Assembly: GCA_030374805.1 (NCBI GenBank)
Contig: JARGSG010000001.1
Location: 930,001 to 994,000, forward strand
Reading direction: 5' to 3'
DNA from: Gracilaria gracilis
Taxonomy: Eukaryota; Rhodophyta; Florideophyceae; Gracilariales; Gracilariaceae
Length of the DNA stretch: 64,000 nt
The notes under the pieces were generated by a model that saw nothing but the letters and a program-made list of their open reading frames with translations, was not told the origin of the DNA and did not search any database. This document shows, piece after piece, positions 30,209-39,121 of this stretch (position 1 is the stretch's first letter; each line of letters begins with the position of its first letter). The position numbers and the translations under genes were made by a program.

Positions 30209-32782
30209 GATGCCTTTTATATCTCAAGTATGATGGAAGCGATCGAGCCAGACTTTATTTTATTGAGTACGAGTTCGCACTCTTGAGTATCTTACAGAAA
30301 GCAGATACAAGGAGATGAGTTTCATTCTAAACCGTGTCGCGTTTGAAATCCGCATGGCGCTTGTCCTGCTCTTTCACTTGCTACGCAATATTAGCTTCCC
30401 AGTTCTTGTGAAACGCCTTCTCCTTTGTCTTCCATCTGGAGTGCAAAGATGTGTTTTAGCTTTGTTTATATATCATTCCGCAGAATTGTTGTGTGTTCAC
30501 GTCGTCTTCTTCATGGGTCCTTCGTTCATTTCCGACGACGAGGTTGTCTTTGGTGGGCAGTTATTTCACCAGCACTTGTAAAGTTTCTGTCTACGTGCTG
30601 TCATTGCCGGCTTGCCTCTCACAAACCCCAGTGGAAGAGAGACCGATTGGCACACATAGTATGTGCGCACTCGGTTTCGTTGCGTTCTACACGTACAGTA
30701 CTTACTTTCCGACATGGCTCCGATGAAAAATGAACTGTGACCTCGCCAGTTACGAGTTTGAGAAGCGATTCAACACCCACACTGACAAACTAGCCTGAGT
30801 TGCACATTTCTTGTTGCTCAGTTTTCAGCGCATCCGATAGCTACTACAAAGTTCGTACCAAGGGCAGTACGAACTGCTAGCTACGTATCTACTTTGCGTG
30901 GACCGCGAACTTTCCGTAATTTTTGAACACCTTGGTGATCCAACTTTTCCCCAATGAGCCGAGACATTCAGTTAAAGTTGTTCAAGTGCCTTCATCCTCA
31001 GAGTGTTAACTTTTTCGCTTAAGCTGGTTTCGATATGCAAACGTGTGCCAATCCTCGTACAACATATGTCTGAGTCATCCCAAACATTGTCGGCGATTGT
31101 GGTGAAAGTATTCTCATGAGAAGGTATTGCTCACGAACGCATATGATATGCGGCATATCCAATTCTGGATAAGACGTCTGAAGATATGCCCGCCATAAGT
31201 TTTGTGTTCGCAAAGATTCAAGGATATCAATCGAACCCCTTTGCTAATATGGATTTGATGGACTTTTTTTTTCCTGTGATCCAGACACTGGGCAGAACCC
31301 CCTGCCTCACAGAAAAGGGGTTAAGAGAGCTAACCCTCTTACAAGGCACGCTACTACTTCAACTGAGCATAATCATCCACGTACGTAATGGGTGCGATGC
31401 TTGCACCGAACTCCACAAGCATAAAAGGTCCTCGTAAAGCCATTCTGAGACCCCTGTGCGGAATTTCAACCGTGTCTGTCCGGCCTCGCTGCCTTCTCGC
31501 ACTGGGCGATGATGCTGCTTTCATCCCGTCAGTATATCTGTTCCCCTTTTTGGCTTTCAAGATTCCATACCGATCATGGTTTCCTCCTTGGCAGAAGTAA
31601 AATGGATGGATATGAGACAAGAGTGTTCTTCGCCTTCCATGAGGAAATATGATTGGGCTGAAACTATCCGCAGTAAACTTCATGACTTTTCCTACAGAAC
31701 CCTTGGGCACAGATGCTATCGAAATGGCCATCATCCGTTCGTTTCAAATCTGGGTTTGAAGATGTTACTCTCATTCGAATTCCTCTCAAGACGAACGAGG
31801 AAGAAAGCATCAAGAATCTTGTAGAAAGGTGCACATACATGCATCGATGAGCATGCCTTTTCTTGTCCCAACTTCGCCTGAGAGCATTGTGATGTACATG
31901 CCTGCAGAGACAATAATGCTCGGGCAACAAGGAGCCATTGCGGACAAGATGTCTCCATATCTATTGTACATGAGATGAGGACATAGAAGCAGTGCACAAA
32001 GATCTCTAGTAGAGAAGCGAGCTTTGGTTTTGAAGCTGTCACTCACAGGTGCATTATCCTTGGTAGACCGTGTTACCGTTTTCTTGTTAAGCATCTCCGT
32101 TGCCAAATGCTCAACGTTCAACGAGAATGGGAAGCGGCGAGCATTGCATATGCAGAGTTTGCGAAGTGAGCAACAGTCGTTCAACCGAAATTTCGAACCG
32201 AGCGGATGAGTAGTGACGTGCTTCCAAACAGATGCAGAACAGAAAGAGACACACACAATCGAAAAGTAGGGAAAGCAGATCACCTCTGTGAAAGGATATC
32301 CTTTACTTCCACTTCATCCTCTTGATTGTGCGAATGACTATCATTACAATGAAAAGCATTCAATATAAATGGTTCCAATTTGTAAATGACCCCTACGTCG
32401 TGGGGGCGAATATGAAGCAACGTTGCGTACACAAAACATTCCATTTCTCGAACGTGCAAGTGTGTTTTCAGCACAAGAAAAACTCCCGAGACATAGGGCC
32501 AAACACTGCTCCCCAGTGAAATGTATTGTTTCAAGATCAAAAGTAATAGACGGTGCGTTATGGAACGGTATGCCATCGATACCGAAGAAACGCAAAGTGC
32601 TTCAGGTCACGCAAGCCTTTATCTGCGAAGGGTTGTGGTCCAGTCCCAGGACTCATTACATCTCGTTGTGTGGTACAACACAATGGAGGGATAGGGCACA
32701 TCAGCAATTAGGAACGAGTTCCACGCAAGGGTGAATGAATGTGCATGTAACGAATATGGAAACGTTGGGGCATTTCAGACAA
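30209..32782. other. 2.6 kb without a recognisable gene
   Basis: This is the largest unexplained stretch. On the minus strand at 31354-32600 several overlapping frames of 80-157 codons read like fragments of coding sequence. One is the 126-codon frame at 31354-31734 with a C-terminus rich in ordinary amino-acid patterns. Others lie at 31810-32283 and 32280-32576. I could not join them into a known family. A TACCAAGGGCA variant of the recurrent element lies at 30856-30866. It may hold a spliced or decayed gene. Confidence 0.3.
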
Positions 32783-34030
32783 CTAACTAGCTTGCAACAC
32801 TTCCGGGTTAACAGCGTGAACCTTGACAGTGGAGGTGTGGATCTGAGCCTTCTCTGGATCTTTGAACCACTTGATGACGAACGGAACATCCTTCTTCTGG
32901 TTGAAGGCAACTCTGATGGTGTCGTCATCCACCTGTTCCGGATCTTTGCGAAGGCTGGCCATGGACTTGAAATAATCAGCGAGCTTTTCCATCGGGCCAT
33001 CCTTCGGAAAACCGCTAACCATGATAGAGCACGACTCCTCATCCGGATCTTTCTCCAGCACGGCGACTGATGGGTCCATTGGGGTGTCCTCGTTAGGCGG
33101 CGCAAAAACAGTGTCAGGGTTTTCTGGGTCTTCAAAGTCCGGGCCATCAAGACGAGTGTCGTGGTCGGGTCGTCTGAAATTGCGTTCAGCCATTACCATC
33201 TTGAGATTCTCCTCAAAGTTTGGAATGTACTGCCGAGGTTTCTCCTTCTCAACTCCCCCCCGTCCACCTCCACGGCCTCCACGGCCACGGCCACGGCCAC
33301 GGCCACGACCGCGGCCACGGCCGCGACCACCTCTACCGCCACCGCCATAACCCCCTCCGTTGTCATAGCCGCCGCCACCACCATAACCCCTACCATAGCC
33401 ACCACCACCACTATTGTCTCGGTTGTTGCCGTAGCCATAGCCTCCCCTCTGTCCACGATCATAGCCTCCGCCTTGTGCACGATCGTAGCCTCCTCCCTGT
33501 GCACGATCGTAGTTGCCAGCTGCATAACGCTCATCATAGCCACGATTCATGTAGCGATCGTCCTGGCGGCGGCCGTAGTCAGCACGTGAGTTGTAATCAT
33601 AGCCCGAAGCGGAACGAGAGTCGTACTGATTACGGCGATCATCGTAGCCAGCGTTAGCTGCGCCACGACCATAGGTGTCTTCACGCCTGCCATATGCCTC
33701 CTGGACGCCATAGCGTTCATCCTGGCGACGGGAGTCATATCCATACGACTGCTGAGCGCGATAGTCCTGACGAGAGTAGTCCTCGCGACCCCTGGCACGA
33801 TACTGATCGTTGTACGAGGCTTCCTGCGCAGGACGGCCATACGGGTCGTACTGGGCGCGAGGTTGCTGCTGATCGGGGTACCTGGGACGTTTACTGTCGC
33901 GGTCATAGTCGTACTCGCGCTCACGCTTCTGTGCGTAAGGATTAGAGGCGTACGGGTCCTGGCGCGACGAGCGCGCATACGGGTCACCGCCACCCTGCGG
34001 GGCGTACGGGTCGCGGCGATAGTTGGACAT
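32783..34030 (-). CDS. RGG- and tyrosine-rich RNA-binding protein with RRM-like C-terminus
   Basis: The product is 415 residues from MSNYRRDPYAPQ (34030). The frame continues upstream only through promoter-like GC-rich sequence. Residues 1-190 are low complexity, dominated by Tyr, Asp, Arg and Gln (RRQDERYG, YDSRR and YDRAQGGG units). Residues about 190-265 are a Gly/Arg block with GYGRGYGGGGG and an uninterrupted (RG)n run encoded by GGCCAC-type hexamers on the plus strand. Then comes the QYIPNFEENL segment and a C-terminal domain at about 330-405 with an RRM-like pattern (CSIMVSGFPKDGPMEKLADYF and DTIRVAFNQKKDVPFVIKWF). The layout recalls FUS/EWS-type prion-like RNA-binding proteins of ribonucleoprotein granules. 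The exact orthologue is unknown. Confidence 0.65.
   Translation of the reverse strand: MSNYRRDPYAPQGGGDPYARSSRQDPYASNPYAQKREREYDYDRDSKRPRYPDQQQPRAQYDPYGRPAQEASYNDQYRARGREDYSRQDYRAQQSYGYDSRRQDERYGVQEAYGRREDTYGRGAANAGYDDRRNQYDSRSASGYDYNSRADYGRRQDDRYMNRGYDERYAAGNYDRAQGGGYDRAQGGGYDRGQRGGYGYGNNRDNSGGGGYGRGYGGGGGYDNGGGYGGGGRGGRGRGRGRGRGRGRGRGGRGGGRGGVEKEKPRQYIPNFEENLKMVMAERNFRRPDHDTRLDGPDFEDPENPDTVFAPPNEDTPMDPSVAVLEKDPDEESCSIMVSGFPKDGPMEKLADYFKSMASLRKDPEQVDDDTIRVAFNQKKDVPFVIKWFKDPEKAQIHTSTVKVHAVNPEVLQAS
33262..33345. repeat. GGCCAC hexanucleotide repeat coding for an Arg-Gly run
   Basis: Several near-perfect hexamers CCACGG/GGCCAC lie inside the RGG protein gene and translate on the minus strand to alternating Arg and Gly. 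Such a tract can vary in length by slippage while keeping the frame. Confidence 0.8.
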
Positions 34031-34699
34031 GGCGAAGAAGAGAGGCAGAGAAAGTGGTGGAAGGCAACAAAAGGCAAACAAAGCGCCGAACAAGATGGGA
34101 GCGAATGGTACAAGCCGAGGCGGAGCTACGAAGGTAGGAACGGCTGAACAAATGCGCGCGAGCGAAAATGTATGATGAGTCCAATCGCGCAGCGCGCAGG
34201 CGAGCAGAGCGCTACGCTTGTTACGTACGACGGCGGCGACGCGGCTGCAGCGGATGAACGCGGCAGCACGACCAGACGCAGCGCACAAAAACAGGGCGCC
34301 CTCGCGCGCGCGCGTGCGAGCCGCTGCCGCTGCCAGCACGCGCCGCGGCGCGTTTTTGATCGAGTGCGCGCCAAAAACGCACAGTAGCGCGCGCTGTGTA
34401 AACCGGCTGCTTGCCGCGCGCTCGCTGTGCCACGTGTGATGATCCGGATGCAGATTCGCGCGCGTCTCGGCCGCGTGCGCAGTGCGCACGGCAGCTGTGC
34501 CGCTTCCCCTTCGGAGCGCAGTGGCCACTGCTGAAGTTTTATACAGTAGATATATACCTTGGTGAAGTTATATACAGAGTATATATACCAGGGTCATTCG
34601 CGCTCACTTTGTGCATCTCCGCCACACAGGACGGCGCTTGCCCTTTCACGCCGCCTCCACATCTGCTCCGCCGCCGTCAAGCACTTCAGCCCGCAGCTC
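34031..34699. promoter_or_regulatory. Divergent promoter between the RGG protein and the S1-like protein
   Basis: The GC-rich half lies next to the RGG gene. On the S1 side, at 34540-34590, there are two TATATA-type stretches (AGATATATACC and GTATATATACC) separated by about 30 bases. Each is followed by a degenerate CCTTGGT or CCAGGGT relative of the recurrent element. They are good TATA-box candidates for the gene at 34700. Confidence 0.5.
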
Positions 34700-35683
34700 A
34701 TGTCGCGTCTGCTGCGGTGGCGTGCCGCGCTGCCCGCGTGGCGCCGCCGTGCGAGCGCCCGCTCCATGGCCACTTTTGCCCACATGTATCGCAACAGCGT
34801 ACACAGCGCACCGGTGCAGCCAGGCGATGTGCTTCACGGTCACGTCGTGGGAGCCAGTCGTCCGCGATCGTCCACGTCGCGATTCTACATTGTTGACTTC
34901 GGGCTCAAGGGCGAGGCGCCCTTCACCGCCAAGGAGATCCCTGGCTCCTCCGCCGTGGGAGATCGCGTCACCATGCCATTGCTGGCAGTTGAAGACGACT
35001 TTGATGAGCCTGTCCTGGACTTTGATCGCCGTGCGCATCTTCCTGCTCTTGCTGCCGAGAGGAAGCAGATGTTGCTCACCGCCGCTTCTTCGCGCTCTCC
35101 AATTCTGTACGGTCGCTTTGTCAACTTCAAACGTTCTGGCGCCGGTGTCAAAGTGTTGGGCACCGATGCATTCGTTCCGCGTCACCATGTAGTAGCACTC
35201 GATCGTCCCATCTTGGGCACATACGCTCCCTTTTACATACTTAACTTAAGAACCGAGAAAAGATCTGCCAACACAAAATCGGTTGACGTCAATACTGTTT
35301 TGTCTAGTTACGGTGGCTTTTTGTTTTGCATGGCCAACTTAGTCGGCCGCGACTCTGCCTGGCAACAAAGCGGCGGTGGATCTATGAAAGAGCGCCAAGC
35401 TTACCTGCGCCTTCTCACTAGACTCCTGCAACAAAAGAATGCAGCTGTACGTCGCATCTTCCCAAGAAACGTCACCGAATGGAAACATAACCGACGCCGA
35501 GGTAATAGGGGTTACAAACGACAACTTCCGCCGGTTGAAGACACTGCTTGGTTGGACGACTTATCTCGCGGCGAATGGACTTCAAGTGCTTTCGGGAAGA
35601 AACCCGCAACAAGTAGCACTTGGCAGAAGCAGAGGATCTCCATGCAGAAGCGAACGCCATCCAACGACGCCAATGAGCACTAA
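34700..35683 (+). CDS. S1/OB-fold-like protein, possible mitochondrial ribosomal protein bS1m
   Basis: The product has 327 residues from MSRLLRWRAALP. Its first 25 residues are Arg/Ala-rich and acid-free, a good mitochondrial presequence. Residues about 40-105 read as an S1-type barrel (GDVLHGHVVG, FYIVDFGLKGEAPFTAKEI, GDRVTMPLLAVEDDF). A second, weaker one follows (YGRFVNFKRSGAGVKVLGTDAFVP and later GGFLFCMANLVG). The C-terminal 100 residues are basic (HNRRRGNRGYKR). Together this suggests a small-subunit mitoribosomal protein of the bS1m type, but no decisive motif exists. The frame runs on upstream across TATA-like promoter sequence, which I exclude. It converges on the spliced GNAT gene, 120 bases away. 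Confidence 0.45.
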   Translation: MSRLLRWRAALPAWRRRASARSMATFAHMYRNSVHSAPVQPGDVLHGHVVGASRPRSSTSRFYIVDFGLKGEAPFTAKEIPGSSAVGDRVTMPLLAVEDDFDEPVLDFDRRAHLPALAAERKQMLLTAASSRSPILYGRFVNFKRSGAGVKVLGTDAFVPRHHVVALDRPILGTYAPFYILNLRTEKRSANTKSVDVNTVLSSYGGFLFCMANLVGRDSAWQQSGGGSMKERQAYLRLLTRLLQQKNAAVRRIFPRNVTEWKHNRRRGNRGYKRQLPPVEDTAWLDDLSRGEWTSSAFGKKPATSSTWQKQRISMQKRTPSNDANEH

Positions 35684-35803
35684 AGCAACTGCAAGTAACT
35701 GCCCCGTAACTGTCCTGTTCTTACATTAGTGCTCCTTTTGGGTTGCCTTCGCCAGTAACTTGTTGCATAACCTATGTGCTGTGAATCTGCTTCATAATCT
35801 GCT

Positions 35804-36666
35804 TCATAAGTAGCTTGGCTTCGTGGAGTCAAACAACGCCATTCCTTTTATGCCCTCAGGGTCTGCCACAAAATCTAGGTCTTCAAAGAACTTTTTGTCT
35901 TCCCCTGTGGAAAATAACGCTATGCTGCATCCTGGGACCGTTCGCCGCAACTCTTTCAACATATATTTGACGATATTTCGTTTCATGAGACCCTGTGAGC
36001 ACCAGAGAATCGGTCAGCAATATTGTACATGACAAACACATCAAGCACAGTTAGAAGCGCTATGCATTGTAATTGCGTTGTGGTCGTATTATGCGCTCTT
36101 GGTGTTTGGCATTGATGGAACGCTTTGCGCCAGACTGTGAAGATCATACCTCGTCGGGAAGGTCTGGGTCCGTTACCACGTCCCATATCGTTCCATTCAG
36201 CGCTTGGTCAGAGGTGGCCCGTGCGAAGCCCACTAGCTTTCTGTTTGCAATGAGACGAGCATACACGACCGCAAAACTGCCGTCCAGCGCTTTCTGCCAT
36301 TTATCGATATCGCGCGACTGTGGCGCGTTTCATTTTGGAGTGATATACATTGAGAGGTCAGGCGTGGTTTCGTTGGCGGTTCCGTTTGGCTTCAAAAGGA
36401 ACGCTGCTAATGGCGGGACGTTAACATACTTGCTTCCCAGCCTTAACCATAAGGGAATTGAGTTCTTGCGCTCCGAGCTCACGTTTGTCTGCCGAAATTA
36501 TAGAGCGTTGGCTTTTGTACTTGTTAACATTAACTCCAGCACCATCCGTTGAAGTGTTCGGACTTCCACTAGCCGTAGCTCTTGTGTAGCACTGTGGAGT
36601 CCGAGTTTGCTTCTGGCCCAAGACCCCCTGAAAGGGTGCACTGAACGCTGTTTCTCTGAAACGCAT
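35804..36666 (-). CDS. Plastid-type GNAT N-acetyltransferase (NSI/SNAT-like), three exons
   Basis: Exons (minus strand) are 36666-36430, 36317-36150 and 35992-35804. All join in phase 0 and give 197 residues. The joined protein reads from a Ser/Thr-rich leader (about 55 residues) through DIDKWQKALDGSFAVVYAR, LVGFARATSDQALNGTIWDV and the C-terminal LDFVADPEGIKGMALF. The last two blocks are strongly diagnostic of the plant chloroplast NSI/GNAT2/SNAT group, which acetylates Lys and N-termini and also serotonin. The acetyl-CoA loop, normally QGQGLG, is altered to PDEGLM exactly at the second exon junction. That could mean weaker binding or an alternative splice site. Confidence 0.8.
35993..36149 (-). 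other. Intron 2 of the GNAT gene (157 nt)
   Basis: On the minus strand it starts GTATGATC and ends TGGTGCTCACAG, with GCTGACC about 25 bases from the 3' end. Removing it links DPDLPDE to GLMKRNIV in frame. Confidence 0.75.
36318..36429 (-). other. Intron 1 of the GNAT gene (112 nt)
   Basis: On the minus strand it starts GTATGTTAAC and ends CGCCACAG, with a CCTGACC branch-like site about 45 bases from the 3' end. In-frame stops inside it rule out read-through. Confidence 0.75.
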
Positions 36667-37519
36667 CGCGCCTTCACCTTGCTCAAACTGGACGAAGGAA
36701 GGTGCTCTGAGGATGCCAATGGCTCACCAGATGTGGAAGACACCGCGTATTGGGAGCACAGAGTTTTTCTTCCAACTCTGTTCTCCCTGTGATGTCAACC
36801 GCGAGATTGTAATACGTGGAATCCGTGTTTTTCTATATATGCGACTCCTCTGCATACGATTTGTGAGTCAGAAATCGCACAAATTGTTTCGTGAAACGGT
36901 TCCCAAGAGCCGGATGATGATCCCTCCGAAGGTCCATCAAGCTCAAGCCCCTCACACTCCCTGCGGTAAGCCGGGTTTACTGTTTAGTCCCTTTGGCATC
37001 ACTTCGTATTAATTTCCTTGAGCTTGACATCACAACAGAGTTGCATACGGCGAGGATGAGTTTCATAGAACATAAAATAGGCCAGCTGGTGTAGGTAATC
37101 ATTTCCTGAATGTTTGGAAAGCTTGTCTTCTGATTGAAGCACATGCCCCACCAGGATGGTTGAGTAGAGAACACTAGAGGGAACCTTTGAAGACAGAGAG
37201 GTTATTGCCTGTCAGAGAGGAGCACAAGCTGCGGTCTAGACCGCGACCGCAATAAAGAAGAACACGTGAGCGATAGATTACAAAATAGCATTGCAGAACT
37301 CAAAATAAAGTGCACTACTGTGCGAGCTCGTAATAGCGTTAACGTTCTACCCCTTGGTAGGTCAGCAAACATCCAGGGATATCTGTCCAAGCTGCCGAGG
37401 TGCAGTACTTTTGCGCAAACGAAAAGACTCTTTGGCGCGACAAACTTTAAACCTCCTTTTCGAAGCACAGCAGAAGTAAGAAGCGGAGGACGAAGATATC
37501 CCATGCACAGGTGAAGAGA
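36667..37519. promoter_or_regulatory. Divergent promoter between GNAT and the polytopic membrane protein
   Basis: This 853-base spacer contains TACCCCTTGGTAG at 37349-37360, a near copy of the recurrent element in reverse orientation, 160 bases before the membrane-protein ATG. No gene is recognised in it. Confidence 0.35.
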
Positions 37520-38374
37520 ATGGCAGATGCAGCACTGAAACCATGGCTCTTGTTAGGATTGCCTCTTGGTGTTTTGGTGTTCTACACCTCTGCCAGGGGT
37601 GCGTTCCGGCCTGACGCTTACCGTTTAGAAACTCCGATTTATGCAGCACAGGGAATTGGACAAGATTACGCGAATCTTCTCGCAATACTACCGTCGTACG
37701 TAAGCTGTTGGTGGTTTGCGTATAATGGTTCCATGCGGGCTTTGTTAGCATTAGTTGGAATGCTCTCCTATTTTGCTTATTCCTATGCAATGTATGCTAT
37801 TACTATTCATTTCAATTCTTTGTTCTTGGCGTACACGGCATGCTTTGGACTATCTCTTTACTCAATGGTGGGAATTCTAGTTAACATTGATGCAGAAGCC
37901 CTCTTCTCAGCGTCAGCGAAATCGACACCGCATTTAAAACTACGGGTACCGTTGGCTGCTTGGTTGACGTTAATGGCCTGTCTGTTTTATTTCATGTGGC
38001 TTGGTGAAATTGTACCGCACTTGATGGCTGGGACAGTTCCACCAAGTATAGTGGAAACTGGACTTCCGTCTAATCTTGTACATGTATTGGACCTTGGGGT
38101 AATGCTGCCTCTCACCCTTCTTACAGCCATCTGGATCCTTCAAGAGCGTGAAGCAGGATTCTTCTTCGCACCACTAATTTTAAACTTCAGTGTTTGTATG
38201 ATGGCTGCCTTGACCTCTATGATTATATCCATGTACATGACAGGACACGCTGAGAGCTTGAAGCCGGTTGTAGTATTCGTCGTTTTGTTTCTCGTTAATC
38301 TATTTTTCGATGTTATGCTCTTGAAGTTGGTGCCTAATGACAAACTTCTTCTTCGCACGGTGAAGAGAGAATGA
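37520..38374 (+). CDS. Polytopic membrane protein resembling uncharacterised bacterial proteins
   Basis: The 284-residue protein starts at the ATG at 37520 (MADAALKPWL), since the codon at 37511 is GTG. About eight hydrophobic helices fill most of it. Conserved-looking features are IYAAQGIGQDYANLLAILPS between helices 1 and 2, MLSYFAYSYAMYAI, and FLAYTACFGLSLYSMVGIL followed by VNID. I recall this pattern only from uncharacterised bacterial and archaeal integral membrane proteins, so its function is unknown and bacterial origin is possible. No intron and no clear transit peptide is visible. Codon use looks like that of its neighbours. Confidence 0.65.
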   Translation: MADAALKPWLLLGLPLGVLVFYTSARGAFRPDAYRLETPIYAAQGIGQDYANLLAILPSYVSCWWFAYNGSMRALLALVGMLSYFAYSYAMYAITIHFNSLFLAYTACFGLSLYSMVGILVNIDAEALFSASAKSTPHLKLRVPLAAWLTLMACLFYFMWLGEIVPHLMAGTVPPSIVETGLPSNLVHVLDLGVMLPLTLLTAIWILQEREAGFFFAPLILNFSVCMMAALTSMIISMYMTGHAESLKPVVVFVVLFLVNLFFDVMLLKLVPNDKLLLRTVKRE

Positions 38375-39121
38375 TGAAAAGCGAAATGATCTACTTGGCA
38401 TCACCTGTTTGCTTGAATCTAGACTCCTGCTGCTCAAGATTGGTAATTCGACGGGTTGTTGTAGATACTGTAGATATTCACACTCAATTGACCATCGATT
38501 CGTACAAGGGTAATGCGAATTTCTAAGTAGGAGACGGTTGGTGGCGTCGGTTGGCAACGGTTCTGTTTGATTTGCAGAAAGTGCGCTGGCAGTTCCACTT
38601 GTATGCTGGTAACTGGTTCTCTACACTAGGCGGCACGCCGCAGTGTTTCCCACCACCAACTTGAGAGAAGTTCGTCCAATGGAAGAAACGGAATATCCAA
38701 AAATCTGTGCAGCGACGGCACTCTGATGTGTCTTTCCCGGCAAGACACATCAGAGTGCTCCTGTTCGAGACCGATGTGAGCGATTGCACCTGTCGCATCA
38801 ACGTCTCTCAGATCTCATTCCCCTTCGCCATCGCCTCTACTTTACCGTCTTTGTTCGCCACATCTCTTGCCCCGAGTGGATGTGCCTTTAGGAGCGCGAT
38901 TCAGTTGCGTTTTGATTCCGTTAGTTCTTTCGTTTTGCAATCAATTTCCCAGAACTCGACTGTGACAAGCAGCGAATCTTCAGTCATCTTGCTTGTTTTT
39001 CTCCGAGATTGAAGCATTGCCACTGAGCTTCTATACCATAGGTCAAGAGGCAAGTGCTCCTTCAAAATTTTTATCAACTGGTAGTTCTTCTAGTCCGTGA
39101 ACAGAACATACACAGCACACG
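38375..39121. promoter_or_regulatory. Spacer with TACAAGGGTA and a strong hairpin upstream of the GNAT-Nudix gene
   Basis: It holds TACAAGGGTA at 38503-38512 and a perfect 17-bp inverted repeat with a 7-base loop at 38718-38758. A plus-strand frame at 38707-39012 partly overlaps the hairpin and has no recognisable product. Confidence 0.45.
38718..38758. repeat. Perfect inverted repeat, 17-bp arms with 7-base loop
   Basis: The left arm GCACTCTGATGTGTCTT (38718-38734) is exactly complementary to 38742-38758, with the loop TCCCGGC. If transcribed it would form a stable stem-loop, in shape like a terminator or a miRNA-type hairpin but shorter than most miRNA precursors. Confidence 0.95.

Noticed and set aside
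33021..33657. Thr/Ala- and His-rich frames on the plus strand at 33.0-33.7 kb
   Set aside because: They are antisense readings of the RGG repeat in the RNA-binding protein gene.
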